A stretch of DNA of 28,837 nucleotides from an uncultured Micrococcales bacterium (GCA_903927775.1 CAIYOE010000086.1:1-28837), one strand, 5' to 3'. Positions 1-8,145 are shown, counted from the stretch's first letter. A program made the numbers and translations. Notes: a model not told the origin generated them from the sequence alone.

Positions 1-546
1 ATACCAGAGCACCCCATCGATGTCTCTGATCTGAGTTACTCGCAAGCCGACAAGCTCCACGGTGCCAGAGATTTCGCCCAGATTCACCGAGTCGCCAACG
101 CCGTACTGGTCTTCGAACACGATAAACAGGCCGCTGATCAGATCCCGCACCAGGCTCTGAGCACCAAATCCGATACCGGCACCTACCAGACCTGCACCGG
201 CAGCCAAAGCCCCAATCGCGACACCAAGTTCGCTCAGCACCATGGTCAAAGCGAAAATAGCCAGGGTCCACGTAATGAAGTTGTTCAAGACCGAGCCCAT
301 TGTTCGGGTTCGCTGGACAACTCGAGCTTTGGCAATTGGACTGATTTCAGTAGCGATGGTCTCTAGAACGTTGTTGCGAACCTTGACCCCGCCAACCACG
401 CCGTTCACCACTCGGCGAACCGAGAACAACAGGGTCCAGCGAACAAGGATCGCACCAACCACAATGAGTAGCACACGAATCAAAACATGCCATTGGGTCC
501 AGAAGGTACCGAACCAATCACTGGTCGCCGCAGCGAGGGCGTTCAT
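1..546 (-). CDS. MscS-family mechanosensitive ion channel, N-terminal part (cut by window edge)
   Basis: The minus strand reads open from an ATG at 546 to the window edge, 182 codons, without a stop. The translation begins MNALAAATSDWFGTFW and has a hydrophobic segment at about residues 20-40. A second membrane segment follows at about 95-115, then a glycine/alanine-rich pore helix (AIGALAAGAGLVGAGIGFGA) and the motif SLVRDLISGLFIVFEDQY. That pore helix followed by the start of the beta domain is the hallmark of small-conductance mechanosensitive channels, which release solutes on hypo-osmotic shock. The ATG overlaps the pepN stop in an ATGA arrangement (543-546), so the two genes are probably translationally coupled. 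The C-terminal part lies outside the window. The family call is secure; the physiological gating stimulus is inferred from the family. Confidence 0.9.
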   Translation of the reverse strand, partial: MNALAAATSDWFGTFWTQWHVLIRVLLIVVGAILVRWTLLFSVRRVVNGVVGGVKVRNNVLETIATEISPIAKARVVQRTRTMGSVLNNFITWTLAIFALTMVLSELGVAIGALAAGAGLVGAGIGFGAQSLVRDLISGLFIVFEDQYGVGDSVNLGEISGTVELVGLRVTQIRDIDGVLWY

Positions 547-3131
547 CTCTGGTCCTCTGCGTCTAGTGCCTGAGCCGCCAAAGCGCGTTCCAGGGTGGAC
601 AGGTTCTCCACAATCATTCGACGCATCGCGCGATCCATTTTTGGATGACGCTCAAGGTAGCGCTTGGTGGCTACCGCGAGTTCCTTGTTGGCCAGGTTGA
701 TTGGGTAGAGGCGCTCCAATAGGTACTCGGCGATCTTGTAGGTCTTGGTTTCCCAGATCTTCTGCGCATCGGCGAAATAGCGCTCCACATAGGGCTCCAG
801 GGGCTGCAGGGTCAGAGCACGCCCAAAGTCCAAACTCGCGCTTGCGCACTGAGCGTTCGAATACTCCTCGGTATCCAACATGGTTTCCCAAGACTCGGCC
901 TTTGCAACCGGGTCAGAAGACGCCGCCTTGGCCGCCGCCGAGGCAGCCAAACCATTTGCGGTGTTGTCCTTTGCCAGTTCTTCGTCGATCTGGGCAACGG
1001 TCAGGTTACCGCCGCTAGCCAAACCAATCAGCAGGTGCCAGCGCAGGTCGCTTCCAAGGTCTAGTCCGTCCAGAACCAACTTGCCATCCAGGATTCCTCG
1101 CAGGTTCTCTTGGTGGTTTACGGTGCGGGCGAACTTTGGGTAGTACTGCATCAGTTGCAACTGCATATCGCTGGCCGGTGCCGCCTGATTCAGCAACTGC
1201 CAGACCTTGTCGGCAACCGCATCGATGGTGTTAGCGCGCTTGGAGCGGGCGGTGTACTGGAAAGTGAACGAGTACAGGTAGCCCAGCATTGTGCTAACCA
1301 ACATGGACTGGTCTTCGGTAGCAATGTGATCCAGAACCGCATCGATGAACTTTCGTGGCGCAACCACGCCATCGCGGGCGGCGTTCCAGATGCTCAGCCA
1401 GATTTGGGCGCGAGCCAACGGATCGGTGACCTTGGAAAGGCTGGCAAGGGCAACCTGCCACGACTGTGCGTCAAAGCGAATCTTGGCGTAGGTCAGGTCA
1501 TCGTCGTTTAGCAAAATAAGTGCCGGACGCTTGAGCCCGACCAGCTCCGGAACCTGGGCAAGAGTGGAATCGATTTCGGTAGCAACCTGGTGGGTGCGAA
1601 CCAGCTGACCATCTTGCCAGTCATAGAAACCGACTCGAAGGCTGTGTGGGCGAATGGTTGGGTAGTCGGGCGCGGCTGACTGAGTGATTGCGAAGCCAAG
1701 GATGGTTCCCTCGGAATCCACGGTGAGCGCTGGGGCTAGGGTGTTGACTCCGGCGGTTTCTAGCCACAGCTTTGACCAGTTGGTGAGGTCGCGACCGCTT
1801 GCATCCTCTAGCTCAACCAGCAGGTCGTTTAGTTCGGTGTTCTGGTAGGCGTGCTTTCTAAAGTACTGACCAAGGCCGCGCATGAACGGCTCCTGACCCA
1901 CAAAGGCAACAAGCTGCTTGAGAGCACTGGCGCCCTTAGCGTAGGTGATGCCATCGAAGTTCACCTGCACATCATGTAGGTCGTTGATTGGTGCGACGAT
2001 CGGGTGAGTGCTTGGCAACTGGTCCTGGCGGTAAGCCCAGGACTTCTCCTTGGAACAGAAGGTAGCCCAAACATTGGTCCATTCGGTGGCCTCTGCCACA
2101 GCCAGCTCCGCAGCGTATTCGGCAAAGGACTCGTTTAGCCACAGGTCGTTCCACCACTTCATGGTTACTAAGTCGCCAAACCACATGTGCGCAAGTTCGT
2201 GCAGCACGGTGATCACGCGGCGCTCGCGGAGGGCGTCGGCTGGCTGGCTGCGGAATACGTAGCGCTCGGTGAAGGTCACGGCACCTGCGTTTTCCATGGC
2301 TCCGGCGTTGAACTCGGGAACGAAAAGCTGGTCGTACTTGGCAAACGGGTACTCCACGCCAAACTGAGTTTCAAAGAATTCAAAGCCCTGACGCGTCTTC
2401 TCGAACATGTAGTCGGCCTCAAGGTACTGAGCCATGGACTGGCGGCAGAACACACCCAGCGGAATGGTGCGGCCGGCAGTGTTTACTAGCTCGCTGCGAA
2501 CCTCATGGTAGGGACCAGCCACAAGAGCGGTGATGTACGACGAGATTCGAGGAGTGGGCTCAAAAACCCACTTGTTCTTTTTTGAATCGACATTTGACAC
2601 GCTGGCGGCTGGTTGGTTGCTGATTACCTTCCAGGCTTCTGGGGCGGTAACCACGAACTCAAAAGTGGCTTTTAGGTCGGGTTGCTCGAATACTGCAAAA
2701 ACGCGGCGGCTGTCCGGAACCTCAAACTGACTGTAAAGGTAAGTCTGACCGTCGGCCGGGTCTATAAAGCGGTGAAGTCCCTCGCCCGTGTTCATGTAAA
2801 TGGCTTCTGATTCCACACGCAGGTGGTTTTCCTCTTGAAGGTGGTTCAGCTGAATTCGAACGCCATCGTTGACTTTATTTACGTCTAGTTCCTGGCCGTT
2901 CAAGACAACACGGTGAACCTTGGCAGTGATTGCATCGATGAAGGTGCTTGATCCCGCGCGATTCGCCGAGAAGTGAACATCGGTCCCGGACCAAAATGTA
3001 TCTTCGGTGCCCGAGAGGTCTAGCTCTACTTTGTAGCTATGAACGGTGATTAGCGAAGAGCGCTCATGCGCTTCTACGCGGGTTAGGTTTTCGCCCGGCA
3101 AGTTGACTCCTGTGTCAGTTCGGTAATTCAT
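543..3131 (-). CDS. pepN: Aminopeptidase N, M1 family zinc metallopeptidase
   Basis: A cytoplasmic broad-specificity aminopeptidase that removes N-terminal residues from peptides, likely finishing the degradation of proteasome- or Clp-derived fragments. Seen: the substrate-anchoring GAMEN motif at about residues 277-281, and the zinc site HELAH at about 311-315 with the distal Glu in WLNESFAEY at about 334. An N-terminal beta-saddle domain and a long helical C-terminal domain (ERAP1-like) complete the fold. The 862-residue length is normal for actinobacterial PepN. I chose the ATG at 3131; a TTG sits immediately upstream in frame, but there is no Shine-Dalgarno sequence. Instead, a TAGGCT hexamer lies 5 nt before the ATG, suggesting a leaderless transcript. 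The gene is divergent from the membrane-protein gene at 3178 (46 bp gap) and shares a 4 bp overlap with the downstream mscS-like gene. The function is well supported. Confidence 0.96.
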   Translation of the reverse strand: MNYRTDTGVNLPGENLTRVEAHERSSLITVHSYKVELDLSGTEDTFWSGTDVHFSANRAGSSTFIDAITAKVHRVVLNGQELDVNKVNDGVRIQLNHLQEENHLRVESEAIYMNTGEGLHRFIDPADGQTYLYSQFEVPDSRRVFAVFEQPDLKATFEFVVTAPEAWKVISNQPAASVSNVDSKKNKWVFEPTPRISSYITALVAGPYHEVRSELVNTAGRTIPLGVFCRQSMAQYLEADYMFEKTRQGFEFFETQFGVEYPFAKYDQLFVPEFNAGAMENAGAVTFTERYVFRSQPADALRERRVITVLHELAHMWFGDLVTMKWWNDLWLNESFAEYAAELAVAEATEWTNVWATFCSKEKSWAYRQDQLPSTHPIVAPINDLHDVQVNFDGITYAKGASALKQLVAFVGQEPFMRGLGQYFRKHAYQNTELNDLLVELEDASGRDLTNWSKLWLETAGVNTLAPALTVDSEGTILGFAITQSAAPDYPTIRPHSLRVGFYDWQDGQLVRTHQVATEIDSTLAQVPELVGLKRPALILLNDDDLTYAKIRFDAQSWQVALASLSKVTDPLARAQIWLSIWNAARDGVVAPRKFIDAVLDHIATEDQSMLVSTMLGYLYSFTFQYTARSKRANTIDAVADKVWQLLNQAAPASDMQLQLMQYYPKFARTVNHQENLRGILDGKLVLDGLDLGSDLRWHLLIGLASGGNLTVAQIDEELAKDNTANGLAASAAAKAASSDPVAKAESWETMLDTEEYSNAQCASASLDFGRALTLQPLEPYVERYFADAQKIWETKTYKIAEYLLERLYPINLANKELAVATKRYLERHPKMDRAMRRMIVENLSTLERALAAQALDAEDQR

Positions 3132-3136
3132 CAACT

Positions 3137-3142
3137 AGCCTA
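3137..3142 (-). promoter_or_regulatory. Candidate -10 box of leaderless pepN promoter (TAGGCT)
   Basis: On the minus strand TAGGCT stands 5 nt before the pepN ATG and no Shine-Dalgarno sequence is present. The actinobacterial -10 consensus is TANNNT, and leaderless transcripts carry it at this distance. The same hexamer sits 6 nt before the start codons of the M3 peptidase and proA genes. No convincing -35 box was found. Confidence 0.45.
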
Positions 3143-3177
3143 ATAGGAGCAAAACTGGCAATAGGAGTCCGAGTATC

Positions 3178-3654
3178 TTGAAGCGCACCCCAGCGATTGA
3201 AGCCAGCCTCATTTACGGCATTGCGTTGGTGTTGGCCTTTGTGGTTTTCTTGGTCACCAGCGACCTGCAACGTGCGCTCGGGTATTCGCAAGGCATGGCT
3301 GTTTTGGTGCTTTTCCCCAGTTGGGCCCTCTGGGTCGGTGTCGGATTCTTTCTTAGAGGCAAGACCAAGTTCGGTCGATTTCTGGGCAACCTGAGTGTCA
3401 GTGCAGTGGTGGCAATCGCAGCGATTCTGATTATCCAGAGTCTTGCAGGTGCTGTTTCGGCGGCCCAGGCCAAGGTGTTTATCGGGACTTTTGTTTACAT
3501 CCTTACCGTTTACTTTTTCGCTAGCCTGTTCGCCGCCGCGGCAACTCAGTTTTGGATCTTCCGAAAGTTCGACGCAAAGTTGAAAACGGGTGAACTGCCT
3601 TACCTCCAGTCGAGTTCCAGCCAGAAAACCACCAAGAGAGCCAAGCGAAAGTAA
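3178..3654 (+). CDS. Small integral membrane protein of unknown function
   Basis: I do not recognise this 158-residue protein. The start is a TTG, chosen because AGGAG at 3163-3167 lies 10 nt upstream and the frame begins there. The sequence shows four hydrophobic segments at roughly residues 9-26, 40-58, 70-92 and 98-125. A basic, serine/lysine-rich cytoplasmic-type tail follows (SSSSQKTTKRAKRK). No cysteine pairs, catalytic motifs or known transporter signatures are visible. It ends 2 nt before the rpiB ATG, so it is probably cotranscribed and translationally linked with rpiB and the glycosylase gene. As I recall, in mycobacteria the gene at this place between pepN and rpiB is a DsbA-like thioredoxin-fold protein (Rv2466c). 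Here it is replaced by a membrane protein. Confidence 0.8.
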   Translation: MKRTPAIEASLIYGIALVLAFVVFLVTSDLQRALGYSQGMAVLVLFPSWALWVGVGFFLRGKTKFGRFLGNLSVSAVVAIAAILIIQSLAGAVSAAQAKVFIGTFVYILTVYFFASLFAAAATQFWIFRKFDAKLKTGELPYLQSSSSQKTTKRAKRK

Positions 3655-3656
3655 CC

Positions 3657-4130
3657 ATGCGTATCCACATCGCCACCGACCATGCCGGTCTTGAACTTTC
3701 TCACTTTCTTATCCAAGAACTAACCAATCAGGGACACGAGGTTACCGACCACGGTCCTGCCGTTTACGACGCCTTGGATGACTACCCTTCGTTCTGCATC
3801 AACGCCGGTTTGGCCGTGGTTGCCGATCAGCGCGCGGGCATCCAGGCCTTGGGCATTGTTCTTGGCGGCTCTGGAAACGGCGAGCAAATCGCTGCCAACA
3901 AGGTAGAGGGTGTCCGCGCTGCTTTGGTTTGGAATCACTCCACCGCAACGCTTGCTCGCGAGCACAACGATGCGAATGTGATTGCCGTCGGGGCAAGGCA
4001 ACACACTCAGGCCGAGGTCTTGTCTTTCATCGAGGCTTTTATTGCCGAACCGTTTAGCAACGATGAGCGACACGTGCGTCGAATTGGCAAGATTGCCGTC
4101 TACGAGACCACCGGTGAGGTTGTGGCGTAA
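3657..4130 (+). CDS. rpiB: Ribose-5-phosphate isomerase B, actinobacterial type
   Basis: Interconverts ribose 5-phosphate and ribulose 5-phosphate in the non-oxidative pentose phosphate pathway. The 157-residue protein opens MRIHIATDHAG, the RpiB/LacAB nucleotide-fold start, with the phosphate-binding GGSGNGEQIAANK loop at about residues 70-82. In E. coli RpiB a cysteine is the catalytic base. The M. tuberculosis enzyme uses a glutamate in the GNGEQ loop (Glu75), and this protein has the same GNGEQ sequence (Glu76), so it belongs to the glutamate subtype. His and Arg residues near HVRRIGK at the C-terminus fit phosphate binding. The ATG lies 2 nt after the preceding stop; a weak purine-rich stretch (GCGAAAG) in the end of the upstream gene may serve as ribosome binding site. 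The operon partner downstream is a DNA glycosylase, as in Rv2465c-Rv2464c. Confidence 0.95.
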   Translation: MRIHIATDHAGLELSHFLIQELTNQGHEVTDHGPAVYDALDDYPSFCINAGLAVVADQRAGIQALGIVLGGSGNGEQIAANKVEGVRAALVWNHSTATLAREHNDANVIAVGARQHTQAEVLSFIEAFIAEPFSNDERHVRRIGKIAVYETTGEVVA

Positions 4131-4183
4131 CAGCCACTCAGACGGGGCCACCTGAGGGTTGCCCGCAAAAACGATAGGTCGAA

Positions 4184-4993
4184 ATGCCCGAGGGTCATAC
4201 CGTTCACCGAACCGCCAACGATTTCCAACGACTTTTTGTTGGTTCGGCAATTGGCATTGACTCACCACAGGGCAGGTTCAGTGCCGGTGCACAAGCCTTG
4301 AGCGGCCAGGTGCTGACCAACTCTTACGCAATCGGTAAGCAACTTTTTCTGGACTTTGCCAATGGTCAAACCATTCGTATCCACCTGGGTATTTTTGGCA
4401 AGTGGCGCTGGTATAAAAACATCGATGTAGCTGCCGCACTAAAAGAGCCGGTAACCGGCGAAGTCAGAGCTAGGTTTTTTACCGAATCAGTTTTGGCTGA
4501 TCTGCGTGGGCCAACCATTTGCGAGGTTCTGGTTCAAGAGCAGGTTGAGGCTGTAAGGCGCCGGCTTGGCCCAGACCCGTTGAATCCGGACCCTGATGGC
4601 AGCGAATATCAGCGATTCGCCAAGCGCGTTGCAAAATCTAAGACGGCCATAGGGCTGTTGCTTATGGACCAAAGTGTGATTAGCGGTATAGGCAATGTCT
4701 ACCGAGCCGAAATCCTGTTTCGCGCGGGTATAAACCCCTACACGCCGGGCAGCAGTTTGAAGCCGAAACAAATCCAGGAACTTTGGAAAGATTCTGTTGA
4801 TCTTTTGGCAATCGGAGTGAAAACCGGCTTCATGATCACCCGAAATGAACTTTTTACCACCAGACCGACCAAAGCCGAACGCAACTTTGTTTATAAGCGC
4901 GAGGGTCAAGCGTGTCGAGTTTGCAGCAAAAAAGTGAGCATTGCCTTGGCTGCCGGGCGCAAGCTTTACTGGTGTCCCAAGTGTCAAAAGTGA
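4184..4993 (+). CDS. nei: Fpg/Nei-family DNA glycosylase/AP lyase (Nei1-like)
   Basis: A base-excision repair enzyme that removes oxidised bases and cleaves the resulting abasic site. Seen in the 269 residues: N-terminal MPEGHTVHR with the catalytic Pro2 and Glu3, a conserved Lys in AIGKQLFLDF (about Lys52), and the helix-two-turns-helix motif around DQSVISGIGNVYRAEILFRAGINP. A C-terminal zinc finger Cys244-x2-Cys247-x16-Cys264-x2-Cys267 follows. The opening MPEGHTVHR matches my memory of mycobacterial Rv2464c, which also follows rpiB. Substrate preference (oxidised pyrimidines versus 8-oxoG) cannot be read from sequence alone. The ATG is preceded by AGGTCGAA as a weak ribosome binding site. 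The gene ends just before a hairpin terminator shared with the convergent tRNA-Gly gene. Confidence 0.93.
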   Translation: MPEGHTVHRTANDFQRLFVGSAIGIDSPQGRFSAGAQALSGQVLTNSYAIGKQLFLDFANGQTIRIHLGIFGKWRWYKNIDVAAALKEPVTGEVRARFFTESVLADLRGPTICEVLVQEQVEAVRRRLGPDPLNPDPDGSEYQRFAKRVAKSKTAIGLLLMDQSVISGIGNVYRAEILFRAGINPYTPGSSLKPKQIQELWKDSVDLLAIGVKTGFMITRNELFTTRPTKAERNFVYKREGQACRVCSKKVSIALAAGRKLYWCPKCQK

Positions 4994-5019
4994 CCCGGGA
5001 GGGTAGCTAAGTTAAAGCA

Positions 5020-5045
5020 AAAACCCCCGTGGTTACGGGGGTTTT
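5020..5045. terminator. Bidirectional intrinsic terminator between nei and tRNA-Gly
   Basis: The inverted repeat AAAACCCCCGT, loop GGTT, ACGGGGGTTTT gives an 11 bp stem with A/T tracts on both sides. It can therefore end transcription of nei on the plus strand and of tRNA-Gly on the minus strand. Confidence 0.85.
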
Positions 5046-5065
5046 GCACCCTCTAGGGGTCTGCG

Positions 5066-5136
5066 AGCGGGTGACGGGAATCGAACCCGCGTCATCGGTT
5101 TGGAAGACCGAGGCTCTACCATTAAGCTACACCCGC
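5066..5136 (-). tRNA. tRNA-Gly(TCC)
   Basis: On the minus strand the sequence folds as a 71 nt cloverleaf. The acceptor stem is GCGGGTG/CACCCGC, and the D-loop contains AATGGTA. The anticodon stem TCGGT/ACCGA holds loop CTTCCAA (anticodon TCC), and the T-loop is TTCGATT. The CCA end is not encoded. It reads GGA (and by wobble GGG) codons. Confidence 0.95.
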
Positions 5137-5240
5137 GAAAAATGCACCGAATGTTTACTTTGGCACAACGACCTCTATTCTATGGGATAGACTAACCAAG
5201 GTTGTTTCACGGACCGTAAAAAAGTTCATAGAAATTGCAC
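5137..5240. other. Divergent tRNA promoter region
   Basis: This 104 bp gap separates tRNA-Gly (minus) from tRNA-Pro (plus) and must carry a promoter for each. It is AT-rich, with several TANNNT-like hexamers (for example around 5176-5193) and a TTGTTT at 5201-5206. I could not assign a convincing -35/-10 pair to either gene. A short inverted repeat CTATGGGATAG lies inside it. Confidence 0.5.
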
Positions 5241-5317
5241 CGGGATGTAGCGCAATTTGGTAGCGCACCTGTTTTGGGTACAGGGGGTTGCAGGTTCAAA
5301 TCCTGTCATCCCGACCA
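5241..5317 (+). tRNA. tRNA-Pro(TGG), CCA encoded
   Basis: A 77 nt cloverleaf with acceptor CGGGATG/CATCCCG, anticodon stem CCTGT/ACAGG, loop TTTGGGT (anticodon TGG) and T-loop TTCAAAT. The discriminator A at 5314 is followed by a genomically encoded CCA at 5315-5317, unlike the neighbouring tRNA-Gly. It reads CCA and other proline codons by wobble. Confidence 0.96.
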
Positions 5318-5362
5318 TCTGGTCTTTAGAGATTCGATTAGGTCAATAAATACAAAAGTCGC

Positions 5363-5390
5363 GGCTCGCAGAAATGCGAGCCCTTTTTTT
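5363..5390 (+). terminator. Strong intrinsic terminator after tRNA-Pro, directly before the tig ribosome binding site
   Basis: The perfect 8 bp stem GGCTCGCA/TGCGAGCC with a GAAA tetraloop is followed by C and seven T residues, a textbook rho-independent terminator. The next base starts the tig Shine-Dalgarno AGGAG (5391-5395). It ends tRNA-Pro transcription, but it also lies inside any tig leader that begins upstream of it. Confidence 0.88.
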
Positions 5391-5401
5391 AGGAGAACAA
5401 G

Positions 5402-6721
5402 TTGAAGGCAACTGTTGAGCGCGTAAAGCCAACCCGAGTCAAGATCAGCTTCGAGGTCACCCCAGAAGAGTTCAAACCTTCTTTGGACCACGCTTACGAG
5501 CACATTTCCAAGGACATCTCGCTTCCTGGCTTCCGCCCGGGAGCAAAGGTGCCTGCCAAGGTTCTTGAGGCCCGCGTTGGCAAGCCAGCAATCCTGGCTC
5601 ACGCAATCAACGATGGCCTAGACGGCTTTTACCGCAGGGCTCTAGAGGAAAACAAGCTTCGTCCGCTTGGTCAGCCAGCTGCAGATGTCAAGCAGACCCC
5701 AGACGAGAAGACGTTCGAGGGCAACCTAATCTTCGACATCGAGGTGGAGGTTCGCCCAGAGATCAAACTTCCTGAGTACAAGGGACTGAAGCTGGTCGTA
5801 AACGAGATCAAGGTTGCGCCAATCGAGGTAGACGAGGAACTTGACAACCTTCGCGCTCGCTTTGGTTCGCTCAAGACTGTAGACCGTGCCGCCAAGCGTG
5901 GCGACTTTGCCACAATCGACCTGGTTGCAACCATCGATGGCAAGCAAATTGATGCCGCTCAGAACATTTCCTATGAGCTGGGCTCGGGTCAGCTACTCGA
6001 CGGCATCGATGAAGCCCTAGACACCCTTACCGCAGGCGAAACCACCACCTTCAAGAGCTCTCTTGCCGGTGGCGACAAGGCTGGAGCCGAGGCCGAAATT
6101 ACCGTTACCGTTACCGCAGTTAAGGAGCGCGAGCTTCCAGAAGCCGACGACGCGTTCGCACAGCTTGCTTCGGAGTTCGACACCATTGCAGAGCTAAAGG
6201 CCAGCCTTCACGACCAGCTTGCACAGGCCAAGAACTACCAGCAGGGCATGCAGGCTCGCGAGCTAGCAACCGAGGCGCTTCTGGGCTTGGTTGAGGTTCC
6301 GGTTTCCGAGGAGCTAGTCAAGGCAGACGTAGACCGCCACCTTGAAGGCGAAGGCCGTATGGCCGACGACGCCCACAGAGCAGAAGTCACCGAGCAGAGC
6401 AACAAGTCTTTCCAGGTTCAGATGGTGCTAGACGCAATCGCAGAAGCCGAAGAAGTCAAGGTTAACGAGCAGGAATTGCTTCAGTTCCTATTCGTTAGCG
6501 CCCAGCAGTACCAGATGGACGCAAACGAGTTCATCAAGCTAATCGACGAGCAGGGACAGGTTCCTTCGTTCGTTGCCGAGGTCGCTCGTCGCAAGGCGCT
6601 TTCGATCGTTCTTGAGGCCGCCAAGGTAGAGGACGCCAAGGGTAAGGCAGTAAACCTAGCCGACTTCCTAAAGGCAGATCTTGAGGCCGCCGAAGACCAC
6701 ACCGGTCACGACCACGACTGA
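5402..6721 (+). CDS. tig: Trigger factor, ribosome-associated chaperone and peptidyl-prolyl isomerase
   Basis: Binds the ribosomal tunnel exit at L23 and shelters nascent chains. In the 439 residues the ribosome-binding signature GFRPGAKVP is at 43-51 (GFRKGKVP in E. coli). An FKBP-type PPIase domain spans about 155-240 (GDFATIDLVATIDG, LGSGQLLDGIDEAL). The helical C-terminal arms follow, and the protein ends in an acidic/histidine tail (AAEDHTGHDHD). The start is a TTG: MKATVERVKPTRVKI aligns with known trigger factor N-termini, and AGGAGA at 5391-5396 is properly spaced. Only 84 bp separate it from tRNA-Pro, and a terminator fills the end of that gap. It begins the tig-clpP1-clpP2-clpX block also found in mycobacteria, but a terminator follows it, so it is probably its own transcription unit. 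Confidence 0.97.
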   Translation: MKATVERVKPTRVKISFEVTPEEFKPSLDHAYEHISKDISLPGFRPGAKVPAKVLEARVGKPAILAHAINDGLDGFYRRALEENKLRPLGQPAADVKQTPDEKTFEGNLIFDIEVEVRPEIKLPEYKGLKLVVNEIKVAPIEVDEELDNLRARFGSLKTVDRAAKRGDFATIDLVATIDGKQIDAAQNISYELGSGQLLDGIDEALDTLTAGETTTFKSSLAGGDKAGAEAEITVTVTAVKERELPEADDAFAQLASEFDTIAELKASLHDQLAQAKNYQQGMQARELATEALLGLVEVPVSEELVKADVDRHLEGEGRMADDAHRAEVTEQSNKSFQVQMVLDAIAEAEEVKVNEQELLQFLFVSAQQYQMDANEFIKLIDEQGQVPSFVAEVARRKALSIVLEAAKVEDAKGKAVNLADFLKADLEAAEDHTGHDHD

Positions 6722-6732
6722 TAGTCCTTCTG

Positions 6733-6769
6733 AAAAGACCCTCGCCTTCGGGTGGGGGTCTTTTCTTTT
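6733..6769 (+). terminator. Intrinsic terminator after tig
   Basis: A 14 bp stem (AAAAGACCCTCGCC pairing with GGTGGGGGTCTTTT, including two G-T pairs) is capped by a TTCG tetraloop and followed by a T-rich tract. Confidence 0.9.
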
Positions 6770-6888
6770 CAACAGGTTTCGAACCCTGCCACGACACGCT
6801 CTCTGCCCACGGCGAACAACACGCAAACAGCCTGCCGCACCAAAGTATCTTAGAAAAGCAACACCGACAGTAATAGGAGTTTCGGGCC

Positions 6889-7470
6889 ATGGCTGAACAC
6901 AATCCAGCACAATCCAGCACCTTTGAGCGACTGCTCAAAGAGCGCATCATCTGGCTGGGCGACGACGTCCGCGACGACAATGCCAACGACATCTGCGCCA
7001 AGATGCTGCTGCTTGCAGCAGACGACGCCGAGAAGGACATCTTCCTTTACATCAACTCTCCAGGTGGATCGATCACCGCGGGCATGGCCATCTACGACAC
7101 CATGCAGTACGTGCCTAACGACATCGTTACCGTGGGTATCGGCATGTGTGCATCCATGGGCCAGTTCTTGCTTTCGAGCGGCGCCAAGGGCAAGCGGTAC
7201 GCCACACCAAACACTCGCGTTCTGCTTCACCAGCCACACGGTGGTTTTGGTGGAACCGCTTCCGACATTCAAACTCAGGCAGAGCTAATCCTCAGCATGA
7301 AGCGCCAGCTAGCCTCGCTAACAGCAGAGCAGACCGGAAAGACCGTCGAGCAGATCATGGCCGACGGCGACCGCGACCGCTGGTTCACCGCTCAAGAGGC
7401 CCTAGAGTATGGCTTCATCGACCACATTCAGAAGTACGCGGCAGTAGCCACTGGCGTAGGCAGCAAGTAG
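6889..7470 (+). CDS. clpP1: ATP-dependent Clp protease proteolytic subunit ClpP1
   Basis: A serine protease subunit that forms a heptameric ring and, in actinobacteria, pairs with a ClpP2 ring and a ClpX or ClpC unfoldase. In the 193 residues the catalytic triad is intact: Ser89 in GMCASMGQ, His114 in LLHQPHGG and Asp163 in DRDRWF, with the same 25 and 49 residue spacings as E. coli ClpP. There is little N-terminal propeptide. AGGAG at 6875-6879 lies 9 nt before the ATG. The 119 bp upstream, after the tig terminator, must hold the promoter; a TATCTT at 6846 is a possible -10, but I see no convincing -35 or ClgR operator. clpP2 follows after 8 nt, so the two subunits are made together. Confidence 0.97.
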   Translation: MAEHNPAQSSTFERLLKERIIWLGDDVRDDNANDICAKMLLLAADDAEKDIFLYINSPGGSITAGMAIYDTMQYVPNDIVTVGIGMCASMGQFLLSSGAKGKRYATPNTRVLLHQPHGGFGGTASDIQTQAELILSMKRQLASLTAEQTGKTVEQIMADGDRDRWFTAQEALEYGFIDHIQKYAAVATGVGSK

Positions 7471-7478
7471 GAGCAATC

Positions 7479-8120
7479 ATGACTAACTTTCCAGGCTCCA
7501 ACGTGGCGATGCCAGGCTCGCGCTACATTCTTCCTACCTTCGAAGAGCGCACCAGCTATGGCTTCAAGCGCCAAGACCCTTACAACAAGTTGTTCGAAGA
7601 CCGCATTGTTTTCTTGGGTGTGCAGGTAGACGACGCCAGCGCCGATGACATCATGGCCCAGCTGCTGGTTCTTGAAAGCCAAGACCCAGACCGCGACATC
7701 ACCATGTACATCAACTCACCGGGTGGATCCTTCACTGCGATGACCGCAATCTACGACACCATGCAGTACATCCGCCCACAGATTCAGACCGTATGCCTTG
7801 GTCAGGCAGCTTCGGCCGCGGCTATCTTGCTGGCGGCCGGTGCTCCAGGCAAGCGCCTTGCGCTGCCAAACGCACGAGTCTTGATCCACCAGCCATCAAC
7901 CGGTGACGCAGGCCGTGGCCAGGCATCAGACATCGAGATCCAGGCTCGCGAGATCAACCGTCTGCGTACCTGGCTAGAGGAAACCCTGGCCAAGCACACC
8001 AACAAGACCGTGGCCGAGGTGAACAAGGACATCGACCGCGACAAGATCTTGACCGCACCAGAGGCTTTGGAATACGGCCTGATCGACCAGGTTCTCAGCA
8101 GCCGAAAGACTGCCAAGTAA
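7479..8120 (+). CDS. clpP2: ATP-dependent Clp protease proteolytic subunit ClpP2
   Basis: The second, non-identical Clp protease subunit; in mycobacteria the active particle is a ClpP1-ClpP2 hetero-tetradecamer, and the ATPase docks on the ClpP2 face. In the 213 residues the triad is Ser112 (GQAASAAA), His137 (LIHQPSTG) and Asp188 (DRDKIL). The two extra residues between His and Asp (TGDAGRGQ loop) relative to ClpP1 are typical of actinobacterial ClpP2. An N-terminal extension of about 25 residues (up to [15 protein letters not shown]) may be processed. The ATG is 8 nt after the clpP1 stop, with GTAGGAG overlapping that stop as ribosome binding site. The reading frame is open far upstream inside clpP1, but that part is not coding in this frame. 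A hairpin follows the gene. Confidence 0.97.
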   Translation: MTNFPGSNVAMPGSRYILPTFEERTSYGFKRQDPYNKLFEDRIVFLGVQVDDASADDIMAQLLVLESQDPDRDITMYINSPGGSFTAMTAIYDTMQYIRPQIQTVCLGQAASAAAILLAAGAPGKRLALPNARVLIHQPSTGDAGRGQASDIEIQAREINRLRTWLEETLAKHTNKTVAEVNKDIDRDKILTAPEALEYGLIDQVLSSRKTAK

Positions 8121-8145
8121 CTCGGTAAATAGTTCGTTTCTACGA

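Noticed and set aside
3720..4268. Open frame of 182 codons on minus across rpiB and the start of nei
   Set aside because: It runs opposite two well-supported genes and has no recognisable domain.
6791..6820. Possible ClgR operator upstream of clpP1 (CGCT ... GCGAAC)
   Set aside because: The half-sites are 12 nt apart rather than about 5, and the centre does not fit the known ClgR consensus.
7146..7478. Upstream extension of the clpP2 reading frame
   Set aside because: This part overlaps clpP1 in another frame, gives non-family residues, and the ATG at 7479 has a fitting ribosome binding site and family N-terminus.
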